The notes under the pieces were generated by a model, which ran no database searches, was not told the origin of the DNA, and was given only the letters and a program-made list of their open reading frames with translations. This document shows positions 54,200-62,506 of a stretch of DNA of 64,000 nt, piece after piece. The position numbers and the translations under genes are program-made. Source of the DNA: CAVVEC01 sp963747105 (lineage in GTDB: Bacteria > Acidobacteriota > Terriglobia > Terriglobales > Acidobacteriaceae). Each line of letters begins with the position of its first letter. The first letter of the stretch is position 1. The stretch is from contig CAVVEC010000016.1 in assembly GCA_963747105.1 (NCBI GenBank), forward strand, positions 744,001 to 808,000, read 5' to 3'.

Positions 54200-54601
54200 T
54201 TATCTTGGGTCGATTACTTGCAATCCTTTTACCAGGGAGAAGTGCCGTTTGTTGAATGTGGCCACTTGGCTTCCACGTTCAAGGGCAGTCGCCGCCACGA
54301 TCAAGTCGTAAGGACCGATCATTTTGCCGACCGACTGCAAGTCCGCCCAGATGCGCGCATGTTCATACGCCGTTTGCTCCGTGTAGGGAATAACCGGCAA
54401 GGCCGTCACAATGGCCTCGAGGTATTTTCGACGTTTGAACTTGTGCGGTTCGACCGCTCGCTCTACCCCGTGCCACAGCTCCGCTACTGTAATGGCCGCA
54501 ACCTCAAACAAATCAGTCGGTTGCGATGCCGCCCAGGCCGCGAGGTCGAACGCACCCCTTTCCCCGCGAATGATGACATCGGCATCGAGAATTATCGCCA
54601 T
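54200..54601 (-). CDS. vapC: VapC-type PIN-domain toxin
   Basis: The 133-residue protein from ATG 54601 has D6 in MAIILDADVIIR, E41 in ITVAELWHGVERA, D99 in MIGPYDLIVAATAL and the end VATFNKRHFSLVKGLQVIDP. All PIN acidic residues are present. The start overlaps the stop of the antitoxin gene. If the antitoxin frameshift is real, this toxin has no full partner. Confidence 0.9.
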   Translation of the reverse strand: MAIILDADVIIRGERGAFDLAAWAASQPTDLFEVAAITVAELWHGVERAVEPHKFKRRKYLEAIVTALPVIPYTEQTAYEHARIWADLQSVGKMIGPYDLIVAATALERGSQVATFNKRHFSLVKGLQVIDPR

Positions 54602-54865
54602 TTGTCCGCCGGCGTCTTGAGGGTCTTGCGCGCCGCTTGCACGTCCCGGCGCCACGCTCTGGCCTCCTCGTTCGACAATTCGGTTTCGACTAAAACCTGG
54701 GCCAAGATCGCGGCCCACGCAGACTTGCTGGCTGTCCGGTACCAACCGGGCAAAAGGAGCTCCGTTCTTGAGGAGCACAAAGGTAACGTTTTGATAGTGG
54801 GCGCGGTTGACGCAATCGGCGAAATTGCGCGCCGCCTCCGTGACGGTGATGATGGTTCTTGGCAC
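54592..54865 (-). pseudogene. vapB: Phd/YefM-type VapB antitoxin, one frameshift
   Basis: From ATG 54865 the frame reads MPRTIITVTEAARNFADCVN, RAHYQNVTFVLLKNGAPFAR and LVPDSQQVCVGRDL, a clear Phd/YefM DNA-binding fold. It then shifts near 54715. The other frame supplies AQVLVETELSNEEARAWRRD and KTLKTPADKWR, the toxin-binding tail, ending at TAA 54592-54594. One extra T (CTTGGCC in place of CTGGCC) explains the break. As given, the DNA-binding part would run in-frame into the toxin, making a fusion. Confidence 0.75.
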
Positions 54866-54945
54866 AGAATCAGATTATCAGATTATATGATTCTCTGCAA
54901 GCGAGTCTGAGGGATTTGTTTCCCTCCGTGAAATAGGCGCCCCGG

Positions 54946-57360
54946 CTATGCCGCGGCGCCCGAAGAGCTCTTAGCGTCGTCACAAAATCTCCTAGCGAAC
55001 CCCACTCGCCTCTCAGAAAAATAGGAGGTCAGCGCTGCGGCTAAAGATAGATGACCGAACGCATTATCCTGGGCAGGGTAATGTACACGTCCGAAGAGCA
55101 ACGCGCTCAACGCTCGAGTTGCTGCTAGAGCTCCGGCGATGCCGACGCCAAGACCGAAGACAATCAGCTTCAGTCCATGGCCGACAACCATCTTCTGCAT
55201 ATCCCCGGGCTGCGCGCCCAACGCCATCCGAATCCCGATCTCATGAGTACGCTGAGTCACCAGGTACGAAATCACGCCGTAAATGCCCACAATTGCCAAC
55301 ACCAGGGCACTGCCCGCAAAAATGACCAAGAGAAGCGTGTTGAAGCGTCTCTGAGCCACCGACAAAGACATCACTTCGTCCATGGTTTTCAATTCGGTGA
55401 GCGGAAGCTGGGGATCCAATGACCAGATCTGTTCCTTCAGTGCGGGAGCCAAGCTCAAAGCACCGGACGTCTTACCCTTGACGATCACCACCCCCCAGCG
55501 CTTCCAAGGCTGCAGTTTTTGGGTCAAGGGCGTGTATATCCCGGAAGTATCGTCAGCATCCAGGGCGGAATGTTTGGTGTCTCCGACGAGGCCGACAATC
55601 GTCAACCAATCCTGCTTTTCCAGCCGGGCCCACCGCACTCTCGCGCCGATCGGATCGCGTCCGTTGAGCAACTCCTTGGCGAAGCTTTCAGTGACTATGG
55701 CGACTCGCTCGCTGTTCTCCTTGTCTTGACGGGTGAAGTCGCGGCCTCTCAGCAGCGGGATGCCCATGGTGCGGAAATAGACCGGACTGATCTCATGGGC
55801 AACCGCCTCCGGCTCGTTGCCGACTGCCACCGGAGATTGCCCCTCGACCATCAGTGTGTGGTAGATTGTGCTGCCGGCCAGGGGGAGCTCTGAAATGATG
55901 GCAGCGGACTCGACGCCGGGAAGATTCTTGACCCGCTCATCCAATTTCACGAAGAAATCCTCTTGCTTGGGAATCTCTTCATAACGGGCGACGGGAAGCT
56001 GGAAGCTAAGGGTAAGAAGACGGTCGGAACGAAATCCCGGATCGACGGATTGCAACTTCCAGAAACTTCGGATCAGCAGTCCGGCCCCTGTGAGTAACAC
56101 CAGCGAGACCGCTAACTCTGCGACGATCAGCACCCGCCTGATTCCAGGCCGGGCAAAACTCTCTTCCGACTCGCGGCTGCCCACGTGCAGCGCTGACTCC
56201 GCCGATAGATGCGAAGCTTGAAATGCGGGGAACAGTCCAAAAAGCAGCCCAGTCAAAACTGAAATGCCGATCGTGAACGCCAGCGCGGCACCGTCGATAG
56301 CCACGGTTTCCAATCGCGGCACTCCCTCCGGTTTCATTCCGAGCATCAGGTTCACTCCTAAGAATGCAACTCCGGTGCCTGCAAAGCCACCAGCGACGGA
56401 CAGCAACAGGCTCTCGGTCAACAATTGACGCACAATTCTCCAGCGTGGCGCTCCTAATGCGGTACGGACGGAAATCTCCCTGCGTCGTGCCGCCGTCTTG
56501 GCTAGCAGGAGACTGGCGAAATTGGCGCATGCGATCAAGAGCACGCAACCTACCGAGGCCAGCAAAACCAGAAGGGCTGTACGTATCTTGCCGACAACCC
56601 GTTCACGCAACGGCACAACCAACCAGCGGCGATCGCGATCAGCCTCGGGATAGAGCTCGCCCAGCCGCTTTCCGATCACGTCGATTTCAGCCTGCGCGGC
56701 ATCTATTCCGACGCCATCCCGCAGACGCCCTACTGCGTAAAGGAACTGCGCCGCTCGCACATCTGCCGCTTCGGGATATCCCACCTTTAGAGGAATCCAC
56801 AATTGCGTGGTGCCTCGTGGCAGATCGAAACCCGCTGGCATGACCCCGATAACAGTGTAAGGAACGCCGCTGAGTGTAAGTGCAGTCCCGATGACAGCGG
56901 AGTCTGCATTCAGATAGGTTTTCCAGAAGCCATAACTCGTAACGACTACGTGGGGTCCGCCGAGTTGATCGTCTGCGGCGGTTAATGTGCGGCCGAGCAA
57001 GGGTTTCACATCCAGCGTTTCAAAGAGGCTCCCACCCACGAGCGCACTAGGAATGCTCCGAGGCTCGCCCTTTCCGAGCAAATCTAAAGGCCATTCTCCG
57101 AACGCACCGAAACGAGTGATGGTGTGGCTTTGCGCGCCAAAATCGTTGACGTCCGGCAGCGACTGGCCACCGGGTAGCGACACCAGTTGGTCGGGATCAC
57201 GATAGGGCAACGGCCGCAACAGAACCGCATTGACCACACTGAAGATCGCTGTATTGGCACCGATCCCCAGCGCCAGTGTGAGCACGGCCACTGCGGTGAA
57301 CCCAGGAGTCTTGCGCAACATGCGGAACCCGTAGCGAACGTCCAGAAGCAAGCTCTCCAT
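54946..57360 (-). CDS. ADOP-family ABC-type permease (MacB/FtsX)
   Basis: The 804-residue protein begins MESLLLDVRYGFRMLRKTPG and FTAVAVLTLALGIGANTAIF, the signature of acidobacterial duplicated orphan permeases. It carries two MacB-type periplasmic domains and two FtsX-type membrane cores (NFASLLLAKTAARRREISVR; VLAIVGIYGVISYLVTQRTH). The family is an orphan MacB-like permease without its own ATPase and is highly expanded in this phylum; the substrate is unknown. The last 60 residues (HLSLAAALTSYFSERRVGFA and after) match the family only loosely and end oddly, so the extreme C-terminus may be shifted. Otherwise it is intact over 2.4 kb. Confidence 0.9.
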   Translation of the reverse strand: MESLLLDVRYGFRMLRKTPGFTAVAVLTLALGIGANTAIFSVVNAVLLRPLPYRDPDQLVSLPGGQSLPDVNDFGAQSHTITRFGAFGEWPLDLLGKGEPRSIPSALVGGSLFETLDVKPLLGRTLTAADDQLGGPHVVVTSYGFWKTYLNADSAVIGTALTLSGVPYTVIGVMPAGFDLPRGTTQLWIPLKVGYPEAADVRAAQFLYAVGRLRDGVGIDAAQAEIDVIGKRLGELYPEADRDRRWLVVPLRERVVGKIRTALLVLLASVGCVLLIACANFASLLLAKTAARRREISVRTALGAPRWRIVRQLLTESLLLSVAGGFAGTGVAFLGVNLMLGMKPEGVPRLETVAIDGAALAFTIGISVLTGLLFGLFPAFQASHLSAESALHVGSRESEESFARPGIRRVLIVAELAVSLVLLTGAGLLIRSFWKLQSVDPGFRSDRLLTLSFQLPVARYEEIPKQEDFFVKLDERVKNLPGVESAAIISELPLAGSTIYHTLMVEGQSPVAVGNEPEAVAHEISPVYFRTMGIPLLRGRDFTRQDKENSERVAIVTESFAKELLNGRDPIGARVRWARLEKQDWLTIVGLVGDTKHSALDADDTSGIYTPLTQKLQPWKRWGVVIVKGKTSGALSLAPALKEQIWSLDPQLPLTELKTMDEVMSLSVAQRRFNTLLLVIFAGSALVLAIVGIYGVISYLVTQRTHEIGIRMALGAQPGDMQKMVVGHGLKLIVFGLGVGIAGALAATRALSALLFGRVHYPAQDNAFGHLSLAAALTSYFSERRVGFARRFCDDAKSSSGAAA

Positions 57361-57689
57361 CGCACCTTCTGACCTGGGTCACAGATGATCATCTGGGTGG
57401 CAGGCAATTTCGTTGCCAGGGTTCACAGACTAAGCCGCTGATTCGAGAAGGGAGTGAACTGGTCGGGGTGCCCACCATGTTCGATCATGGAATGTATGTG
57501 TTCGGAAATGGACGGCCAATTCGCGCCCTCAATATGCATTCATAGAGCGCATCCCTGACAGACCTCAGATACTACGCCGCCACACTGCGCGAGGATCGCT
57601 CTGGCGCAAGCCCATTGAATTTTTGTAAACAGCGTATGTCGTAGCTGTTCCACACTCTTCTTGCTTCGCAGTGGTGGCCAATCGGCGGC
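57361..57689. other. Intergenic region upstream of the ADOP gene
   Basis: About 330 bases hold no convincing frame. The ADOP promoter should be near 57370-57450, but no clear elements are visible. Confidence 0.45.
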
Positions 57690-57845
57690 GGGGGAATGAC
57701 ATCGTACGTGGCTTCCTCGCCCGCGGTAGCCGATGGGGTGGTCTATATCGGCTCGACGACAACAAGGTGCACGCTCTGAACGCTCGTACCGGCGCCGAGC
57801 TCTGGAGTTACACCACCGGCGTCATCTCGTTTTCCTCGCCCTGCC
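57690..57845 (+). pseudogene. PQQ-type beta-propeller blade remnant
   Basis: One frame gives TSYVASSPAVADGVVYIGS and the next DDNKVHALNARTGAELWSYT. Together they are one to two blades of a PQQ-like beta-propeller (V-Y-x-G-S-x-D-x-x-x-Y/H-A-L-N-A-x-T-G). Start and end are missing and the frame shifts inside, so it is a short fragment. Confidence 0.65.
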
Positions 57846-57959
57846 ACAAACTGCAATTACAACAAATACAAGGAGTTGTGTAGGAAGTGCAAGTTGTGAA
57901 GGTTATACTTGGCTTAGGTTAAGGCGATCGTCCGGGGTCGGTCAACGAAAATACGAGTT

Positions 57960-58265
57960 CGTGGAGTTCCCTGCGGGCAAACCGAGACTGCGGCAAAGGT
58001 TCGGCAAAAAAACCGTGGAATCTGCTCAAGAACGGCGTGCTTGGAAGAAAGTTGTCGAGAGGACGACCCCGGAGTTTCAAAACCGAGCACGGGCAGTCAT
58101 TAATCAGCTGCAAGAAGCGGTCAAGCCAGCGGATGCGCTGCAAGGGTGTTGGTGGATCGCATCGCATCCGGTTACTTGCGAAAGCAGTTGCTACTCGAGG
58201 TTGATCGGCTACGGGAATCGGCACGGATTCCCCGTGACGCTAAACCCCGGACTCAATTTGGAGGC
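57960..58265 (+). pseudogene. Remnant of a small helical protein, one frameshift
   Basis: Frames with RAWKKVVERTTPEFQNRARA and VINQLQEAVKPADALQG, then LVDRIASGYLRKQLLLEVDR, together resemble acidobacterial and planctomycete proteins that carry a conserved L-V-D/E-R-I-A helix. The frame changes near 58143. Neither a start nor a proper end can be assigned. Confidence 0.4.
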
Positions 58266-58271
58266 TACAGT

Positions 58272-58841
58272 ATGAAACAATTCTCAGAAAAGGTTATGTA
58301 CGAGCTGAAAGAATCAAGCTATCGTGAGTCCTTCGGCCTGGAAAATCTGCTTCCTTGCCGCCACCGCCGTGAGCGGCAACAAATGACTGTGTTTATGGAT
58401 GCAGTTCAGCAGGTTTTTGAGGATGGTCGGATGGCGGCAGTTAACGGTGGCCCCGTAAATAAGAGCGGGAAGCAGACAAATCGGGCGTTACGCTTTGCCT
58501 CTCTGGAAAGAGTCGGTCAACTAATCGCACTTGGACGAGCATCCAAGAGCAATGGCATCAAAACTAACGGGCACGAGACCGGCGAGTCCCGCACGACGTA
58601 TGTCCTTGACGTGATGCCCGATCCCGACCCTAATGACGCACAGGACGCGCTGGTCAACCTGGAAATCATAGCTCGCGATAGATGGCACGAGCCGATAGCC
58701 ACGTGGCCCGTGCACAACGAAAACCACAAGACGACTGTGATGGACAACAAGATATTCGACCCCAATTGCCTGCGGTGCTGGCTGGACCGCGTGGCGGCTC
58801 AAGAGTTCGAGAAGATTGCGACCGCGATACATAGATCATGA
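58272..58841 (+). CDS. Hypothetical protein
   Basis: The 189-residue protein starts at ATG 58272 with GGAGG seven bases upstream. It begins MKQFSEKVMYELKESSYRES, is hydrophilic and without signal peptide or membrane helix, and ends with IFDPNCLRCWLDRVAAQEFE. Two cysteines (C-L-R-C) could bind metal. I recognise no family. It lies between remnants and before the small-gene cluster, on the same strand, so it may be accessory. Confidence 0.5.
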   Translation: MKQFSEKVMYELKESSYRESFGLENLLPCRHRRERQQMTVFMDAVQQVFEDGRMAAVNGGPVNKSGKQTNRALRFASLERVGQLIALGRASKSNGIKTNGHETGESRTTYVLDVMPDPDPNDAQDALVNLEIIARDRWHEPIATWPVHNENHKTTVMDNKIFDPNCLRCWLDRVAAQEFEKIATAIHRS

Positions 58842-59612
58842 CGGAACTCGAAGCATCAAGGCAAAGACAAGCAAGGCAATCAGACGTGCGGTTAGCGCTG
58901 CGTCCGACCTGTTGGAAGCCCTGCGACGCCCAGCGATGCGCTGCTATCCCGTGAGCACTCCGTCGGAAATCGCCTCCACTCATTTGCATCCTCACTTAGG
59001 TTGTAGCTGGGTCTATGGGGGTGATCGCAACGTCGTAGCCGAGCTTGCGAAGGGCTCGCGTCAGAATAAGCGCTGCGGTGAGGAAAAACGCCAGCCACTT
59101 TCAGGCGATGTTCCGCTGTCTGCTGCCTCGGCTCGGCTACAGTCCGCCATTTGGGCAATCGCCCATCGGCGCGCACCCGGAGCTGACGGGGCGAGGGCAT
59201 GCTCGCGCAATGCCCTTATTTGAGGTAGGTCAGGGCATTCCGAACGGGACCGTGGACCATGCGGTTGTGGCATCGCCGTTTGCGGGTCTCGTGGTCGCGG
59301 CCAAGGAAGATGCGCGCCAGCCAGCGGTGCCCGCCCCGCCCCGCCCCACAATTTGTTCTGTCTTACGAGCCAAACCACCTCCTCCAAAATCTGGCACACC
59401 ACTGGCACCCCGGCGCCGGCAACGGCTCTTTCCTCATTCAACGACTTGGGGGAGAGGAGGACTGAGGGGGAATCAGCCAGCCGCGGGGCGCTTGGAAGAT
59501 ACGGCGAAAGAGGCAGAAACGGACGGTTTGGGGAGAAAGTCTTTGGTAACCAGCACCCCAATTTCTGGCCGTTTTTTCCGCTCGGTTTGTATATTGAGGT
59601 TGGGGGAAAGAA
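58842..59612. other. Mostly non-coding interval before the small-gene cluster
   Basis: About 770 bases. Open frames on both strands are Pro- and Arg-rich shadows of high GC. The one possible gene is a plus-strand frame 59353-59616 ending FWPFFPLGLYIEVGGKN, whose stop overlaps the TTG of the next gene in the same TTGA style used throughout the cluster. Its start is not supported. Confidence 0.4.
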
Positions 59613-60077
59613 TTGACCATCAGGGAACTGATTGAGGAACAGCGGAGGCGCTTGAACTCCGGCACACCCGCGGAGGGGCTGGCCGCCGCCTTGCTGTTCC
59701 CCGGCGTGCTGGCAAAACAACTCACCAGATTGGCGGACCGCCGGATCGGACAATTGTTGCTCGATGAGGTCTGGCCAAGGCTGAGTCCGCTGGGCCCCGA
59801 ATCCACGATCTGCCTACAGGCTGTGGATCGGCGTCGGGGTTCGGCAACGGGCCGCTGCGCCAACTGGGCCGCCTGCCCGAGGTGTGGCAGCGAGATGCTG
59901 ATTCATTACGGCGTCGGTGCGCCTGGTTTCCGAGAACCCCATTTCCATCCCCTTCAGAAGAACCTGATTCTGTGCACGCCAACGAAGCGAACTTCGCGAT
60001 CCTCCTGTCGGGACATCCTTAGCTTTTGCGTACAGGATGTAAAAACCGAACTGGCGGAAGGAGAGTGCATTTGCTGA
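59613..60077 (+). CDS. Hypothetical Cys-containing protein, first gene of small-gene cluster
   Basis: A TTG at 59613 is preceded by GGGGGAAAG. The 154-residue frame has a helical N-terminus (TIRELIEEQRRRLNSGTPAE) and the segment CANWAACPRCGSEM with three cysteines, a zinc-ribbon-like knuckle. The last third is Ser- and Arg-rich and may be frame-shifted; a neighbouring frame ends at 60017. No family is recognised. Its stop overlaps the start of the next gene. Confidence 0.45.
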   Translation: MTIRELIEEQRRRLNSGTPAEGLAAALLFPGVLAKQLTRLADRRIGQLLLDEVWPRLSPLGPESTICLQAVDRRRGSATGRCANWAACPRCGSEMLIHYGVGAPGFREPHFHPLQKNLILCTPTKRTSRSSCRDILSFCVQDVKTELAEGECIC

Positions 60078-60262
60078 AGTGGTTGTGGAACCTCACGCTG
60101 GTCAATCTGTTCATCGTGCTCCTGCCCTTCCTTCTGGTCGCCGCCGCGATCTGGGGCTCAGAAGACGAGCAGTGGCTAGTCAAAACGGCGTTCCTCGTGC
60201 TGTGGCCGATCACGGCGATTTTCTGGTACTGCCTCTTCCGGGCGTGGCGGAGGCTCAAGTGA
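60071..60262 (+). CDS. Small two-helix membrane protein (TTG start)
   Basis: The 63-residue protein starts at TTG 60071, seven bases after AAGGAG. It has two hydrophobic helices (LVNLFIVLLPFLLVAAAIWG and FLVLWPITAIFWYCLFRAW) and a basic end (RRLK). The start overlaps the preceding stop and its own stop overlaps the next GTG (GTGA at 60259-60262). It may anchor or signal for the other products of the cluster; this is a guess from context. Confidence 0.6.
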   Translation: MLKWLWNLTLVNLFIVLLPFLLVAAAIWGSEDEQWLVKTAFLVLWPITAIFWYCLFRAWRRLK

Positions 60263-60564
60263 GCGCGTACCGGAAGTCCGACCGAAGGTTCATGGCAGCA
60301 TGCGACCTCGCGAGGCGTCGTGTCACTGCTGTGCTCGCCTGCATCCACGTGCTACTTCCGGGCGCAGACGCACGAACTACGAGAGGAATCGCGAACCGCA
60401 TCCTCACCCTCTGCGACGGCAAGGATAGGCGGAAGAAGATCACCCCGGCTCGGGTGCGGGAAATCGTGCTCGGGCACACGCAATGCATCAGCAAATCGTG
60501 CCCGATGCTCATCTTTGCGGAGCCGCTGAGCAGGGAACTAAACGAATTCTTCGAGGAGGAATGA
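60259..60564 (+). CDS. Hypothetical helical protein, small-gene cluster
   Basis: The 101-residue protein from GTG 60259 reads SAYRKSDRRFMAACDLARRR, GIANRILTLCDGKDRRKKIT, REIVLGHTQCISKSCPMLIF and ends LNEFFEEE. It is basic in the first half, acidic at the end, and has four cysteines. No family is recognised. Both ends overlap neighbouring genes by four bases, which argues strongly that it is translated. Confidence 0.55.
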   Translation: MSAYRKSDRRFMAACDLARRRVTAVLACIHVLLPGADARTTRGIANRILTLCDGKDRRKKITPARVREIVLGHTQCISKSCPMLIFAEPLSRELNEFFEEE

Positions 60565-60821
60565 TGGAGAACTCCACCCACGTGTACGTGCTCACCTCGC
60601 TGTCCGTCGACGGAAAAGGTAACGTCACGAGCAGGAATGTGGGCGTAACCTTCGACGTGTTCGAGGCAGAGGCTCACAAGGCCAAAGGGATCGAGAACGA
60701 CTTTGACATGTTCTCTATGCCCGGTAGCTGGCGTGTGGAGGCTGAGACGTCGAACCTGATCGGGGCGATGCGCGATTTCCGCGATATGGTCGCTGAGATG
60801 CAGGAGGCGGCGCTGCGGTAA
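60561..60821 (+). CDS. Hypothetical small protein, small-gene cluster
   Basis: ATG 60561 (or 60564) follows GAGGAGGA directly. The product of about 86 residues reads ENSTHVYVLTSLSVDGKGNV, VGVTFDVFEAEAHKAKGIEN and ends MVAEMQEAALR. It is a short alpha/beta domain with no signal peptide. The start overlaps the previous stop (ATGA). It resembles single-domain phage or mobile-element proteins but no match can be named. Confidence 0.6.
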   Translation: MMENSTHVYVLTSLSVDGKGNVTSRNVGVTFDVFEAEAHKAKGIENDFDMFSMPGSWRVEAETSNLIGAMRDFRDMVAEMQEAALR

Positions 60822-60833
60822 AAGCAGACACCC

Positions 60834-61244
60834 ATGAAAATTCTGGTGTTCGATGACGAGGCGGAAGTGCAAAGGATCAGGGAGCGGCTTGCGCCCCGAG
60901 GCTTCGAGGCCGTGTGCACCCCGAGCGGCGATCACACCTTCCACTTATGTGAGAGCGAGGGGCTGTGGGACTTGGCGCTCACCGAACTTTGGATCATACC
61001 CGGGAAGCGGATCAAGAACGGGAAGGAACTGGTCGGGGCCATCGAGGCAAAGAACCCGCACCAGAGGATGGCAATCTGCACCGCTGACCGCTGGCTGTTC
61101 GCGGCTCCGATGCCGATGCACTGTAAGCCATACGACGCGGGGCGGTTAGTGAGGCTGTTGAGGCAGCCCGTGCGGCCGATCCTGCGTCCTCGCAAGGATG
61201 AGGGGTTACGATGGCCGGCTCTAGAGGATCGCCGCACGATATGA
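60834..61244 (+). CDS. Pseudo-receiver domain protein with Glu at the phospho-site
   Basis: The 136-residue protein has the CheY-like receiver pattern. MKILVFDDEAEV carries the acidic pair at D7 and D8, WDLALTELWIIPG has Glu51 where the phospho-Asp would be, MAICTAD provides the Thr, and MHCKPYDAGRLVRLLRQ the conserved Lys98. Everything for a receiver is present except that Asp is replaced by Glu, a common mimic of the phosphorylated state. A basic tail (RPILRPRKDEGLRWPALEDR) follows the domain. It is probably a locked-on signalling or scaffold protein, with no kinase input. It overlaps the next gene by ATGA. Confidence 0.75.
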   Translation: MKILVFDDEAEVQRIRERLAPRGFEAVCTPSGDHTFHLCESEGLWDLALTELWIIPGKRIKNGKELVGAIEAKNPHQRMAICTADRWLFAAPMPMHCKPYDAGRLVRLLRQPVRPILRPRKDEGLRWPALEDRRTI

Positions 61245-61432
61245 CTGCCGACGAAAACATTGAACGAGACGCCTCCCCCCGCAGCGACAGGATTGGCAAA
61301 GTATTCATTGTCCTCAGTCAGGACTTGCGCCAGTGCTTGATCTGTGGGGGTATCTTTACCCGCCAAGCCGCGTCTGAGCATGCGACGGTTCTCTGCATGC
61401 CGGGAATTATGCATGATCTCGGGAGAAAATAA
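61241..61432 (+). CDS. Small zinc-knuckle protein
   Basis: The 63-residue protein from ATG 61241 reads TADENIERDASPRSDRIGKV, then FIVLSQDLRQCLICGGIFTR and EHATVLCMPGIMHDLGRK. C-x-x-C, a following His and a further Cys make a likely zinc knuckle. Its start overlaps the pseudo-receiver stop by four bases and its stop shares one base with the next start (TAATG at 61430-61434). I recall similar C-L-x-C-x-x-x-F-T-R proteins in acidobacterial mobile regions, without a function. Confidence 0.65.
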   Translation: MTADENIERDASPRSDRIGKVFIVLSQDLRQCLICGGIFTRQAASEHATVLCMPGIMHDLGRK

Positions 61433-61572
61433 TGCAGATCGGTGAGCCGCTTCGAACGATTGTCGTCGAACCTCTGGAACTTCCGGTGAGCGATCCCACC
61501 GGGGAGCCGTTTTCTGATCCGTCAGCACCCGAGCCTGAACCTGAGCCCGAGCAGGTGCCAGTCACGCCATGA
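61432..61572 (+). CDS. 46-residue acidic Pro/Glu peptide
   Basis: The frame from ATG 61432 reads MQIGEPLRTIVVEPLELPVS and continues with alternating Pro and Glu (PEPEPEPEQVPVTP). It is overlapped on both sides (TAATG at its start, ATGA at its end), which supports translation in spite of its size. The first half is a beta-type segment; the second half is an extended, disordered, negatively charged tail. It may bind one of the basic neighbours. It is too short to be found by most gene callers. Confidence 0.6.
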   Translation: MQIGEPLRTIVVEPLELPVSDPTGEPFSDPSAPEPEPEPEQVPVTP

Positions 61573-62297
61573 GCATTCCCGACTACATTTCTCCGATCAT
61601 CGGCTACAGGGTTTGGCAATGGGATGCGGCAGGGCTCAAGTCGGTTAGTGGAGAGCCGTGGCATCCCGACCGGCCGCTGGCGGCGGGATGCAGGGTTTCT
61701 CCCGTCGGCACAATCTTAGTCGCGCCGAGGACGATGCACGATGCCCACGACGCACCACACGTAGAGTGCACCTGTGGCGTCTACGCAGCAAAAACCTTGG
61801 GCATTTGCGCACCACGGGATACGAGGGGTACGGAATCCACGGCGAGGTCTGCCTGTGGGGAAAAGTCGTAGAGCACGAACAGGGATATCGTGCCCAGCTT
61901 GCGTACCCGAAGAATTTCTTCCTGTCGCCGGACGCCTTGCCGTTTACGCTGGCGGAAATTCAATCCCGCTTGAAAATGCTCACCACCTACTGCATTGATA
62001 TTTTCCTTGCTGATCCGAAGCGGAACATCCCCCTGTGGGCGAAGGGTCAGGGGATACGATGGCGCGGGTTTGGGCTACCTGATCGAGATGAGCAAACGGT
62101 ATTACGACCGATGCCGACAGGAGCGAACCTTGAAGAAAGGCGACCGCGTGGCGATACTGGGGCGGGGGATCGCGGTGGTCGCGCAGGTTGACGGCAAAGA
62201 AGTTCATGCCGTGCTTTGGAACAGGATCGTCCTGAGGGTTCCGCGCAAGGAAATCGTCTGGGACGAGCGCAACATGCGATGGGAAGCGAACCATTAA
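61569..62297 (+). pseudogene. Conserved hypothetical protein with KOW-like C-terminus, two frameshifts
   Basis: ATG 61569 begins MSIPDYISPIIGYRVWQWDA. After an A-run near 61789 (one A too few) a second frame continues NLGHLRTTGYEGYGIHGEVC and YPKNFFLSPDALPFTLAEIQ, with the Cys pair VECTCGVYAAK before it. A third frame after about 62045 reads GYDGAGLGYLIEMSKRYYDR and RTLKKGDRVAILGRGIAVVA, ending VPRKEIVWDERNMRWEANH. The C-terminal strand pattern resembles a small KOW/SH3-like barrel. Corrected, the protein has about 243 residues. It is the last and largest gene of the cluster. Confidence 0.6.
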
Positions 62298-62506
62298 GGC
62301 TTATCCAACAGGAGTTTAAGCTGGCAAAGGGCACTGAAGCACCAGGTCAAGCAAACCTCTTAGCACCCCTGTTTCACGGCCTTTCCCTTTTTCGACTCCA
62401 TGGCGATCGATACTGCCAGCGCCAGCATAAGCTGGAATGCTGTGTCCTCTACGTCACGAACGGATGACCGCGCTCTGGCACGCCAGATAAGAGTGTTCGC
62501 GCCTCC

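Noticed and set aside
59061..59753. 230-residue minus frame
   Set aside because: Pro- and Arg-rich, no ribosome site, and it overlaps the start of the coupled plus-strand cluster.
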